From the NCBI RefSeq assembly GCF_032854445.1, contig NW_027018094.1:1-64000 (forward strand): DNA of 64,000 bases, written 5' to 3'. A model generated the notes under the pieces. It did not search any database and had not been told where the DNA came from. It worked only from the letters and a program-made list of their open reading frames with translations. The DNA is from Liolophura sinensis (lineage: Eukaryota > Mollusca > Polyplacophora > Chitonida > Chitonidae). Below, piece after piece: positions 1-14,079 of this stretch. A program made the position numbers and the translations under genes. Position 1 is the first letter of the stretch; each line of letters starts with the position of its first letter.

Positions 1-3000
1 AACATTGTAATCCTTATAATTGCATGTTCAGTTACAAGATGAACATTGTAATCATTATAAAAACATCATCAGTTGCAAGGTGAACATTGTTATCAGTATA
101 CAAGCATGCTCAGTTGCAAAATGGACAGTGTAATCATTACAATAGCATAGTCAGTTACATGATGAACATTGTAATCATTATAATAATGTGCTCAGTTACA
201 AGGTGAACATTGTAATCATTACAATAGAGTGCTCAGTTACAAGATGAACATTGTAATCATTATAAAAACATCATCAGTTACAAGGTGAACATTGTAATCA
301 GTATAAAAGCATGCTCAGTTGCAAAATGGACATTGTAATCATTACATTAGCATATTCACTTACAAGATGAATATTGTAATCATTACAATAACATCATCAG
401 TTACAAAATAAACATTGTATTCATTATATTAGCACGTTCAATTACAAGATGAACATTGTAATCATTATAAAAGCATGTTTAGTTGCAAGGTGAACATTGT
501 AATCATTATAAAAACATGCTCAGTTACAAGATTAACATTGAAGTCATTATAATAGCATGTTCAGTTACAAGGTGGACATTGTAATCAGTATAAAAGCATG
601 CTCAGTTGGAGAATGGACATTATAATTATTACATTAGCATATTCAGTTACAAGATGAATATTGTTATCATTATAATAACATCATCAGTTACAAAATGAAC
701 ATTGTATTCATTATATTAGCACGTTCAATTACAAGATGATCATTGTAATCATTATAATATCATGCTCAGTTGCAAGATGAATATTGTAATCGACATAATA
801 GCATGTTCAGTTACAAGATGAACATTGTAATCATTGTAATAGCATGTTCAGTTACAAAGTGAACATTGTAATCCTTATAATTGCATGTTCAGTTACCAGA
901 TGAACATTGTAATCATTATAAAAACATCATCAGTTGCAAGGTGAACATTGTAATCAGTATACAAGCATGCTCAGTTGCAAAATGGACATTGTAATCATTA
1001 CAATAGCATATTCAGGTACAAGATGATGTTGTAATCATTATAATAATGTGCTCAGTTACAAGGTGAACATTGTAATCATTACAATATCGTGCTCAGTTAC
1101 AATATGAACATTGTAATAATTTAATAGCGTGTTCAGTTACAAAATGAACATTGAAACCATTATAAGAGAATGTTCAGTGCCAAGATAAACATTGCAATCA
1201 TTATAATAGCATATTCAGTTACAAGATGAACATTATAATAACCTAATACTGTGTTCAGTTACAAAATGAACATTAAAATTGTGATAATAGCACGTTCAGT
1301 GACAAGGTGAACATTTAAATCATTATAATAGCATGCTCAGTTACAAGGTGAACATTGTAATCATTATAATAGCGTCAACTGTTACAAAATCATCATTGTA
1401 ATCAATATAATAGCATGCCTAGTTACAAAATGAATATTGCAATTATTATATTAGCATATTTCATTACAAGATGAACATTGTAATCATTATTATAGCATAT
1501 GTAGTTATAAGATGAGCATTGTAATCAGTATAAAAGCATGTTCTGTTGCAAAATGAACATTGTAATCATTATTTTAGCATGTTCAGTTACAAGATGAACA
1601 TTGTAATCATAATAACAGCATGGTCAGTTACAAGATGAACACTGTAATCATTGTAAAAGCATGCTCAGTTACAAGATGAACATTGTAATCAGTATTATAG
1701 CATATTCGGTTACAGGATGAACATTGCAATGACCTAATACCGTGTTCAGTTACAAAATGAACATTAAAACTATTATAATATCACTTTCAGTGACATGGTG
1801 AACATTGTAATCATTATAATAGCATGTTCAGTTACGAGGTGATTATTGTAATTACTAGAATAGCACGTTCAGTTACAAGACACCCTTTGTAATTATTATA
1901 ATAGCATCTTCAGTTACAAGATAAACATTGTAATCATTATATTAGCACGTTTAGTTGAAACGTGAGGATTGTAATTGATATAATAGCATGTTCAGTTACA
2001 AGATAAATATTTTAGTTATTGTAATGGCATGTTCATTTACAAGGTGAACATTGTAATCATTATAATAACATGTTTACTTACAAGATGATCATTGTAATCA
2101 TCATATTAAGACGTTCAGTTACAAGATGAACATTGTAATTATTATAAAAGCATGTTCACTTACTAAATGAACATTGTAATTATTATAATATCATGCTTAG
2201 TTACAAGATGAACATTGTTATCAGTATAATAGCATGTTCAGTAACAACATAAACATTGTAATCATTATAATAGCATGCTCAATTACAAGATGAACATTGT
2301 AATCAGTATAATAGCATGCTCAGTTACAAAATTAACAATGTAATCATTATACTAGTATGCTCAGTTACAAGATGAACATTGTAATCATTATAATAACATG
2401 TTCAGTTACCAGAGAGAACGACGTTAAGACCCAAGCACTCACTCAGTTACCAGATGAACATTGTAATCATTATATTAGGATGTTCAGTTACAAGATGAAC
2501 ATTGTAATCAATATAATAGCATATTCAGTTACAAAGTGAACATTGTAATCGACATAATAGCATGTTTAGTTACAAAATGAACATTGTAATCATTATACTA
2601 GTATGCCCAGTTACAAGATGAACATTGTTATCAGTATAATGGCATGTTCAGTTACAACATGAACATTGTAATCATTATAATAGCATGTTCAGTTACAAGA
2701 TGAACATTGTAATCAGTATAATAGCATGCTCAGTTACAAAATTAATATTGTAATCATTATATTAACGTCAACGGTTACAAAATCATCATTGTAATCAATA
2801 TAATAGCATGCTCAGTTACAAAATTAATATTGCAGTTACTATATTAGCATATTTCATTACAAGATGAACATTGTAATCAGTATTATAGCATATGTAGTTA
2901 CAAGATGAACATTGTAATCATTATAAAAACATCATCAGTGACAAGGTGAACATTGTAATCAGTATAAAAGCATTGTCAGTTGCAAAATGGACATTGTAAT

Positions 3001-6000
3001 CATTACATTAGCATATTAACTTACAAGATGAATATTGTAATCATTATAATAACATCATCAGTTACAAACAAACATTGTATTCATTATATTAGCACGTTCA
3101 ATTACAAGATGAACATTGTAATCATTATAAAAGCATGTTCAGTGACAAGATGAACATTGTAATCATTATAAAAACATGCTCAGTTACTAGATGAACATTT
3201 AAATCATTATAATAGCATGTTCAGTTACAAGGTGGACATTTTAATCAGTATAAAAGCATGCTCAGTTGCAAAATGGACATTGTAATCATTACATTAGCAT
3301 ATTCAGTTACAAGATGAATATTGTAACATTATAATAACATCATCAGTTACAAAATGAACATTGTATTCATTATATTAGCACGTTCAATTACAAGATGAAC
3401 ATTGTAATCATTATAATATCATGCTCAGTTGCAAGATGAAGATTGTAATCGACATAATAGCATGTTCAGTTACAAGATGAACATTGTAATCATTGTAATA
3501 GCATGTTCAGTTACAAAGTGAACATTGTAATCGACATAATAGCATGTTTAGTTACAAGATGAATATTGTAATCATTGTAATAGCATGTTCAGTTACAAAG
3601 TGAACATTGTAATCGACATAATAGCATGTTCAGTTACAAGATGAACATTGTAATCATTATAAAAACATCATCAGTTGCAAGGTGAACATTGTAATTAGAA
3701 TACAAGCATGCTCAGTTGCAAAATGGACATTGTAATCATTACAATAGCATATTTAGGTACAAGATGAACATTGTAATCATTATAATAATGTGCTCAGTTA
3801 CAAGGTGAACATTGTAATCATTACAATAGGGTGCTCAGTTACAATATGAACATTGTAATCATTATAATAGCATGTTCAGTTACAGGATGAACATTGTAAT
3901 AATTTAATAGCGTGTTCAGTTACAAAATGAACATTGAAACCATTAGAAGAGAATGTTCAGTGCCAAGATAAACATTGCAATCATTATAATAGCATATTCA
4001 GTTACAAGATGAACATTATAATAACCTAATACTGTGTTCAGTTACAAAATGAACATTAAAATTGTTATAATAGCACGTTCAGTGACAAGGTGAACATTTA
4101 AATCATTATAATAGCATGCTCAGTTACAAGGTGAACATTGTAATCATTATAATAGGGTCAACTGTTACAAAATCATCATTATAATCAATATAATAGCATG
4201 CCTAGTTGCAAAATGAATATTGCAATCATTATATTAGCATATTTCATTACAAGATGAACATTGTAATCATTATTATAGCATATGTAGTTATAAGATGAGC
4301 ATTGTAATCAGTATAAAAGCATGTTCTGTTGCAAAATGAACATTGTAATCATTATTTTAGCATGTTCAGTTACAAGATGAACATTGTAATCATAATAACA
4401 GCATGGTCAGTTACAAGATGAACACTGTAATCATTGTAATAGCATGTTCAGTTACTAGATTACCATTGTAATAATTTAATAGCGTGTTCAGTTACAAAAT
4501 GAACATTGAAATCATTATAATAGAATGTTCATTGGCAAGATGAACATTGTAATCATTATAATAGCATATTCAGTTACAAGATGAACATTATAATAACCTA
4601 ATACCGTGTTCATTTACAAAATGAACATTAAAATTATTAAAAAAGCACGTTCAGTGACAAAATGATCATTAAAATTATTATAATAGCATGCTCAGTTACA
4701 AGGTGAACATTGCAATCATTATAATAGCGTCAACGGTTACAAGATGAACATTGTAAAAGTTAAAATAGCGTGTTCAGATACAAAATGAACATTGAAATCA
4801 TTATAATAGAATGTTCAGTGGCAAGATAAACATTGTAATCATTATAATAGCATATTCAGTTACAAGATGAACATTATAATAACCTAATACCGTGTTCATT
4901 TACAAAATGAACATTAAAATTATTAAAATAGCACGTTCAGTGACAAAATGATCATTAAAATTATTATAATAGCATGCTCAGTTACAAGGTGAACATTGTA
5001 ATCATTATAATAGCGTCAACGGTTACAAGATGAACATTGTAAAAGTTAAAATAGCATGTTCAGTTACGAAGTGAACATTATAATCATTATAATAGCATGC
5101 TCAGTTGCAAGATAAACATTGTAATCATTATAATATCATTTTCAGTTACAAGATGAAAATTGTAATCGACATAATAGCATGTTTAGTTGCATGATGAACA
5201 TTGTAATCATTGTAATAGCATGTTCAGTTACAAAGTAAACATTGTAATCATTATAATAGCCTTAACGGTTACAAAATCATCATTGTAATCAATATAATAG
5301 CATGCACAGTTACAAAATGAATATTGCAATCATTATATTAGCATATTTCATAACAAGATGAACATTGTAATCATTATTATAGCATATGTAGTTACAAGAT
5401 GAACACTGTAATCATTATAAAAACATCATCAGTTACAAGGTGGACATTGTAATCAGAGTAAAACCATGCTCAGTTGCAAAATGGACATTGTAATCATTAC
5501 ATTAGCATGTTCAGTTACAAGATGAACATTGTAATCATTATAATATCATGCTCAGTTGCAAGATGAAGATTGTAATCGAGATAATAGCATGTTCAGTTAA
5601 AAGATGAACATTGCAATCATTGTAATAGCATGTTCAGTTACAAAGTGAACATTGTAATTAGTATACAAGCATGCTCAGTTGCAAAATGGACATTGTAATC
5701 ATTACAATAGCATATTCAGTTACAAGATGAACATTGTAATCATTATAATAATGTGCTCCGTTACAAGGTGAACATTGGAATCATTACAATAGCATGCTCA
5801 GTTACAAGATGATCATTGTAATCATTAAAAAAACATGCCCAGTTACAAGATGAACATTGTAAAAGGTATAATATCATGTTCAGTTACGAAGTGAACATTG
5901 TAATCATTACAAAAGCATGCTCAGTTGCATGATAAACATTGTAATCATTAAAATATCATTTTCAGTTAAAAGATGAAGATTGTAATCGACATAATAGCAT

Positions 6001-8472
6001 GTTCAGTTACAAGATAAACATTGTAATCATTGTAATAGCATGTTCAGTTACAAAGTAAACATTGTAATTATTATATTAGCGTCAACTGTTACAAAATCAT
6101 CATTGTAATCAATATAATAGTATGCTCAGTTACAAAATGAATATTGCAATTATTATATTAGCATATTTCATTACAAGATGAACATTGTAATCATTATTAT
6201 AGCATATGTAGTTACAAGATAAACATTGTAATCATTTTAAAAACATCATCAGTTACAAGGTGAACATTGTAATCAGTATAAAAGCATGCTCAGTTGGAGA
6301 ATGGACATTATAATAATTACATTAGCATATTCAGTTACAAGATGAATATTGTAATCATTATAATAACATCATCAGTTACAAAATGAACATTGTATTCATT
6401 ATATTAGCACGTTCAATTACAAGATGATCATTGTAATCATTATAATATCATGCTCAGTTGCAAGATGAATATTGTAATCGACATAATAGCATGTTCAGTT
6501 ACAAGATGAACATTGTAATCATTGTAATAGCATGTTCAGTTACAAAGTGAACATTGTAATCCTTATAATTGCATGTTCAGTTACCAGATGAACATTGTAA
6601 TCATTATAAAAACATCATCAGTTGTAAGGTGAACATTGTAATCAGTATACAAGCATGCTCAGTTGCAAAATGGACATTGTAATCATTACAATAGCATATT
6701 CAGGTACAAGATGATGTTGTAATCATTATAATAATGTGCTCAGTTACAAGGTGAACATTGTAATCATTACAATATCGTGCTCAGTTACAATATGAACATT
6801 GTAATAATTTAATAGCGTGTTCAGTTACAAAATGAACATTGAGACCATTATAAGAGAATGTTCAGTGCCAAGATAAACATTGCAATCATTATAATAGCAT
6901 ATTCAGTTACAAGATGAACATTATAATAACCTAATACTGTGTTCAGTTACAAAATGAACATTAAAATTGTGATAATAGCACGTTCAGTGACAAGGTGAAC
7001 ATTTAAATCATTATAATAGCATGCTCAGTTACAAGGTGAACATTGTAATCATTATAATAGCGTCAACTGTTACAAAATCATCATTGTAATCAATATAATA
7101 GCATGCCTAGTTACAAAATGAATATTGCAATTATTATATTAGCATATTTCATTACAAGATGAACATTGTAATCATTATTATAGCATATGTAGTTATAAGA
7201 TGAGCATTGTAATCAGTATAAAAGCATGTTCTGTTGCAAAATGAACATTGTAATCATTATTTTAGCATGTTCAGTTACAAGATGAACATTGTAATCATAA
7301 TAACAGCATGGTCAGTTACAAGATGAACACTGTAATCATTGTAATAGCATGCTCAGTTACAAGATGAACATTGTAATCATTATAATAATGTGCTCCGTTA
7401 CAAGGTGAACATTGGAATCATTACAATAGCGTGCTCAGTTACAAGATGATCATTGTAATCATTAAAAAAACATGCCCAGTTACAAGATGAACATTGTAAA
7501 AAGTATAATATCATGTTCAGTTACGAAGTGAACATTGTAATCATTATAAAAGCATGCTCAGTTGCATGATAAACATTGTAATCATTAAAATATCATTTTC
7601 AGTTAAAAGATGAAGATTGTAATCGACATAATAGCATGTTCAGTTACAAGATAAACATTGTAATCATTGTAATAGCAAGTTCAGTTACAAAGTAAACATT
7701 GTAATTATTATATTAGCGTCAACTGTTACAAAATCATCATTGTAATCAATATAATAGTATGCTCAGTTACAAAATGAATATTGCAATTATTATATTAGCA
7801 TATTTCATTACAAGATGAACATTGTAATCATTATTATAGCATATGTAGTTACAAGATAAACATTGTAATCATTTTAAAAACATCATCAGTTACAAGGTGA
7901 ACATTGTAATCAGTATAAAAGCATACTCAGTTGCAAAATGGACATTGTAATCATTATAATCATATTCACTTACAAGATGAATATTGTAATCATTATAATA
8001 ACATCATCAGTTACAAAATAAACATTGTATTCATTATATTAGCACGTTCAATTACAAGATGAACATTGTAATCATTATAAACAGCATGTTCAGTTGCAAG
8101 GTGAACATTGTAATCATTATAAAAACATGCTCAGTTACAAGATGAACATTGTAATCATTATAATAGCATGTTCAGTTACAAGGTGGACATTGTAATCAGT
8201 ATAAAAGCATGCTCATTTGCAAAATGGACATTGTAATCATTACATTAGCATATTCACTTACAAGATGAACATTGTAATTATTATAATAACATCATCAGTT
8301 ACAAAATGAACATTGTATTCATTATATTAGCACGTTAAACTACAAGATGAACATTGTAATCATTATAATATCATGCTCAGTTTCAAGATGAAGATTGTAA
8401 TCGACATAATAGCATGTTCAGTTACAAGATGAACATTGTAATCATTGTAATAGCATGTTCAGTTACAAAGTG
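1..8472 (+). repeat. Higher-order block 1 (marker GGACAGTG at 123)
   Basis: This block runs from just upstream of the first GGACAGTG marker to the equivalent point of the next. Positions 1-6285 match 21082-27367 at an offset of 21,081-21,082, with only scattered substitutions and single-base indels seen. At about 6290 the sequence jumps back to a copy of the stretch starting near 600 (CAGTTGGAGAATGGAC), which runs to about 7350. It then jumps again to a copy of about 5740-6280 (CTCCGTTACAAGG). The block is therefore a standard unit lengthened by an internal duplication. Confidence 0.85.
2403..2454 (+). mobile_element. 30-bp retroposed SINE 3' fragment with 11-bp TSD
   Basis: A 30-base insert (2414-2443) interrupts a satellite monomer. 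It contains ACGACGTTAAGACCCAAGC and ends CACTCACT, matching the 3' end of SINE1 in the cassette (ACGACGTTAAACCCCAAGC plus CACT tail). It is flanked by a perfect 11-bp direct repeat, CAGTTACCAGA, at 2403-2413 and 2444-2454. The uninterrupted target (CAGTTACCAGATGAAC) is present elsewhere, for example near 890. This fits a retroposition that copied only the last ~30 bases of its template. A 60-codon open reading frame across it is incidental. Confidence 0.8.
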
Positions 8473-11400
8473 AACATTGTAATCCTTATAATTGCATGTT
8501 CAGTTACAAGATGAACATTGTAATCATTATAAAAACATCATCAGTTGCAAGGTGAACATTGTTATCAGTATACAAGCATGCTCAGTTGCAAAATGGACAG
8601 TGTAATCATTACAATAGCATATTCAGTTACATGATGAACATTGTAATCATTATAATAATGTGCTCAGTTACAAGGTGAACATTGTAATCATTACAATAGC
8701 GTGCTCAGTTACAAGATGAACATTGTAATCATTATAAAAACATCATCAGTTACAAGGTGAACATTGTAATCAGTATAAAAGCATGCTCAGTTGCAAAATG
8801 GACATTGTAATCATTACATTAGCATATTCACTTACAAGATGAATATTGTAATCATTATAATAACATCATCAGTTACAAAATAAACATTGTATTCATTATA
8901 TTAGCACGTTCAATTACAAGATGAACATTGTAATCATTATAAAAGCATGTTTAGTTGCAAGGTGAACATTGTAATCATTATAAAAACATGCTCAGTTACA
9001 AGATTAACATTGAAGTCATTATAATAGCATGTTCAGTTACAAGGTGGACATTGTAATCAGTATATAAGCATGCTCAGTTGGAGAATGGACATTATAATTA
9101 TTACATTAGCATATTCAGTTACAAGATGAATATTGTAATCATTATAACAACATCATCAGTTACAAAATGAACATTGTATTCATTATATTAGCACGTTCAA
9201 TTACAAGATGATCATTGTAATCATTATAATATCATGCTCAGTTGCAAGATGAATATTGTAATCGACATAATAGCATGTTCAGTTACAAGATGAACATTGT
9301 AATCATTGTAATAGCATGTTCAGTTACAAAGTGAACATTGTAATCCTTATAATTGCATGTTCAGTTACCAGATGAACATTGTAATCATTATAAAAACATC
9401 ATCAGTTGCAAGGTGAACATTGTAATCAGTATACAAGCATGCTCAGTTGCAAAATGGACATTGTAATCATTACAATAGCATATTCAGGTACAAGATGATG
9501 TTGTAATCATTATAATAATGTGCTCAGTTACAAGGTGAACATTGTAATCATTACAATAGCGTGCTCAGTTACAATATGAACATTGTAATCATTATAATAG
9601 CATGTTCAGTTACAGGATGAACATTGTAATTATTATCATATCATGCTTAGTTACAAGATGAACATTGTTATCAGTATAATAGCATTTTCAGTTACAAGAT
9701 GAACATTGCAATCATTATAAAAGCATATTCAGTTACAAGATGAACATTGTAATCATTATAATAATGTGCTCCGTTACAAGGTGAACATTGGAATCATTAC
9801 AATAGCGTGCTCAGTTACAAGATGATCATTGTAATCATTAAAAAAACATGCCCAGTTACAAGATGAACATTGTAAAAAGTATAATATCATGTTCAGTTAC
9901 GAAGTGAACATTGTAATCATTATAAAAGCATGCTCAGTTGCATGATAAACATTGTAATCATTAAAATATCATTTTCAGTTAAAAGATGAAGATTGTAATC
10001 GACATAATAGCATGTTCAGTTACACGATAAACATTGTAATCATTGTAATAGCATGTTCAGTTACAAAGTAAACATTGTAATTATTAAATTAGCGTCAACT
10101 GTTACAAAATCATCATTGTAATCAATATAATAGTATGCTCAGTTACAAAATGAATATTGCAATCATTATATTAGCATATTTTATTACAAGATGAACATTG
10201 TAATCATTATTATACCATATGTAGTTACAAAATAAACATTGTAATCATTTTAAAAACAGCATCAGTTACAAGGTGAACATTGTAATCAGTATAAAAGCAT
10301 ACTCAGTTGCAAAATGGACATTGTAATCATTATAATCATATTCACTTACAAGATGAATATTGTAATCATTATAATAACATCATCAGTTACAAAATAAACA
10401 TTGTATTCATTATACTAGCACGTTCAATTACAAGATGAACATTGTAATCATTATAAACAGCATGTTCAGTTGCAAGGTGAACATTGTAATCCTTATAAAA
10501 ACATGCTCAGTTACAAGATGAACATTGTAATCATTATAATAGCATGTTCAGTTACAAGGTGGACATTGTAATCATTATTATAGCATATGTAGTTACAAGA
10601 TAAACATTGTAATCATTTTAAAAACATCATCAGTTACAAGGTGAACATTGTAATCAGTATAAAAGCATACTCAGTTGCAAAATGGACATTGTAATCATTA
10701 TAATCATATTCACTTACAAGATGAATATTGTAATCATTATAATAACATCATCAGTTACAAAATAAACATTGTATTCATTATATTAGCACGTTCAATTACA
10801 AGATGAACATTGTAATCATTATAAACAGCATGTTCAGTTGCAAGGTGAACATTGTAATCCTTATAAAAACATGCTCAGTTACAAGATGAACATTGTAATC
10901 ATTATAATAGCATGTTCAGTTACAAGGTGGACATTGTAATCATTATTATAGCATATGTAGTTACAAGATAAACATTGTAATCATTTTAAAAACATCATCA
11001 GTTACAAGGTGAACATTGTAATCAGTATAAAAGCATACTCAGTTGCAAAATGGACATTGTAATCATTATAATCATATTCACTTACAAGATGAATATTGTA
11101 ATCATTATAATAACATCATCAGTTACAAAATAAACATTGTATTCATTATATTAGCACGTTCAATTACAAGATGAACATTGTAATCATTATAAACAGCATG
11201 TTCAGTTGCAAGGTGAACATTGTAATCCTTATAAAAACATGCTCAGTTACAAGATGAACATTGTAATCATTATAATAGCATGTTCAGTTACAAGGTGGAC
11301 ATTGTAATCAGTATAAAAGCATGCTCAGTTGCAAAATGGACATTGTAATCATTACATTAGCATATTCACTTACAAGATGAACATTGTAATTATTATAATA

Positions 11401-11584
11401 ACATCATCAGTTACAAAATGAACATTGTATTCATTATATTAGCACGTTGAACTACAAGATGAACATTGTAATCATTATAATATCATGCTCAGTTTCAAGA
11501 TGAAGATTGTAATCGACATAATAGCATGTTCAGTTACAAGATGAACATTGTAATCATTGTAATAGCATGTTCAGTTACAAAGTG
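8473..11584 (+). repeat. Higher-order block 2 (marker at 8595), shortened
   Basis: Positions 8473-9600 repeat 1-1130, after which the block departs. From about 9610 through 12400, beyond the block end, the sequence matches 30077-32830 at an offset of 20,467. The block contains a 368-bp unit in three copies (about 10213-11316). It is much shorter than the 6,836-bp block at 21082, so most of the standard unit has been deleted or bypassed. Confidence 0.8.
10213..11316 (+). repeat. 368-bp nine-mer amplified three times
   Basis: The landmark TACCATATGTAG/TAGCATATGTAG recurs at 10213, 10581 and 10949, exactly 368 bp apart each time. That is nine monomers minus one base. Each copy carries the same series of variants, including the shortened ATTATAATCATATTCAC junction and the CATTATAAACAGC variant. 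Equivalent clusters lie at about 30680 and 33055. Confidence 0.85.
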
Positions 11585-14027
11585 AACATTGTAATCCTTA
11601 TAATTGCATGTTCAGTTACAAGATGAACATTGTAATCATTATAAAAACATCATCAGTTTCAAGGTCAACATTGTTATCAGTATAAAAGCATGCTCAGTTG
11701 CAAAATGGACAGTGTAATCATTACAATAGCATATTCAGTTACATGATGAACATTGTAATCATTATAATAATGTGCTCAGTTACAAGGTGAACATTGTAAT
11801 CATTACAATAGCGTGCTCAGTTACAAGATGAACATTGTAATCATTATAAAAACATCATCAGTTACAAGGTGAACATTGTAATCAGTATAAAAACATCATC
11901 AGTTACAAGGTGAACATTGTAATCAGTATAAAAGCATGCTCAGTTGCAAAATGGACATTGTAATCATTACATTAGCATATTCACTTACAAGATGAATATT
12001 GTAATCATTATAATAACATCATCAGTTACAAAATAAACATTGTATTCATTATATTAGCACGTTCAATTACAAGATGAACATTGTAATCATTATAAAAGCA
12101 TGTTTAGTTGCAAGGTGAACATTGTAATCATTATAAAAACATGCTCAGTTACAAGATTAACATTGAAGTCATTATAATAGCATGTTCAGTTACAAGGTGG
12201 ACATTGTAATCAGTATAAAAGCATGCTCAGTTGGAGAATGGACATTATAATTATTACATTAGCATATTCAGTTACAAGATGAATATTGTAATCATTATAA
12301 TAACATCATCAGTTACAAAATGAACATTGTATTCATTATATTAGCACGTTCAATTACAAGATGATCATTGTAATCATTATAATATCATGCTCAGTTGCAA
12401 GATGAATATTGTAATCGACATAATAGCATGTTCAGTTAAAAGATGAACATTGTAATCATTGTAATAGCATGTTCAGTTACAAAGTGAACATTGTAATCCT
12501 TATAATTGCATGTTCAGTTACCAGATGAACATTGTAATCATTATAAAAACATCATCAGTTGCAAGGTGAACATTGTAATCAGTATACAAGCATGCTCAGT
12601 TGCAAAATGGACATTGTAATCATTACAATAGCATATTCAGGTACAAGATGATGTTGTAATCATTATAATAATGTGCTCAGTTACAAGGTGAACATTGTAA
12701 TCATTACAATATCGTGCTCAGTTACAATATGAACATTGTAATAATTTAATAGCGTGTTCAGTTACAAAATGAACATTGAAACCATTATAAGAGAATGTTC
12801 AGTGCCAAGATAAACATTGCAATCATTATAATAGCATATTCAGTTACAAGATGAACATTATAATAACCTAATACTGTGTTCAGTTACAAAATGAACATTA
12901 AAATTGTGATAATAGCACGTTCAGTGACAAGGTGAACATTTAAATCATTATAATAGCATGCTCAGTTACAAGGTGAACATTGTAATCATTATAATAGCGT
13001 CAACTGTTACAAAATCATCATTGTAATCAATATAATAGCATGCCTAGTTACAAAATGAATATTGCAATTATTATATTAGCATATTTCATTACAAGATGAA
13101 CATTGTAATCATTATTATAGCATATGTAGTTATAAGATAAGCATTGTAATCAGTATAAAAGCATGTTCTGTTGCAAAATGAACATTGTAATCATTATTTT
13201 AGCATGTTCAGTTACAAGATGAACATTGTAATCATAATAACAGCATGGTCAGTTACAAGATGAACACTGTAATCATTGTAATAGCATGCTCAGTTACAAG
13301 ATGAACATTGTAATCATTATTATAGCATATTCGGTTACAGGATGAACATTGCAATAACCTAATACCGTGTTCAGTTACAAAATGAACATTGAAACTATTA
13401 TAATATCACTTTTAGTGACATGGTGAACATTGTAATCATTATAATAGCATGTTCAGTTACAAGGTGATTATTGTAATTACTATAATAGCACGTTCAGTTA
13501 CAAGACACCCTTTGTAATTATTATAATAGCATCTTCAGTTACAAGATAAACATTGTAATCATTATATTAGCACGTTTAGTTGAAACGTGAGGATTGTAAT
13601 TGATATAATAGCATGTTCAGTTACAAGATAAATATTTTAGTTATTGTAATGGCATGTTCATTTACAAGGTGAACATTGTAATCATTATAATAACATGTTT
13701 ACTTACAAGATGATCATTGTAATCATCATATTAGGACGTTCAGTTACAAGATGAACATTGTAATTATTATAAAAGCATGTTCACTTACTAAATGAACATT
13801 GTAATTATTATAATATCATGCTTAGTTACAAGATGAACATTGTTATCAGTATAATAGCATGTTCAGTAACAACATAAACATTGTAATCATTATAATAGCA
13901 TGCTCAATTACAAGATGAACATTGTAATCAGTATAATAGCATGCTCAGTTACAAAATTAACAATGTAATCATTATACTAGTATGCTCAGTTACAAGATGA
14001 ACATTGTAATCATTATAATAACATGTT

Positions 14028-14079
14028 CAGTTACCAGAGAGAACGACGTTAAGACCCAAGCACTCACTCAGTTACCAGA
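14028..14079 (+). mobile_element. Copy of 30-bp SINE 3' fragment with TSD
   Basis: Same insert, TSD and flanking monomers as at 2403-2454, offset 11,625. It was carried by satellite duplication rather than inserted anew. Confidence 0.78.

Noticed and set aside
2357-2539. 60-codon open frames in the satellite (also at 13982, 16236, 23439, 32075, 40213, 47015 and, reversed, 63545).
   Set aside because: They are read-throughs of 41-bp monomers (three monomers equal 41 codons), most of them across the 30-bp SINE fragment. Their similarity reflects satellite duplication and there is no gene context.
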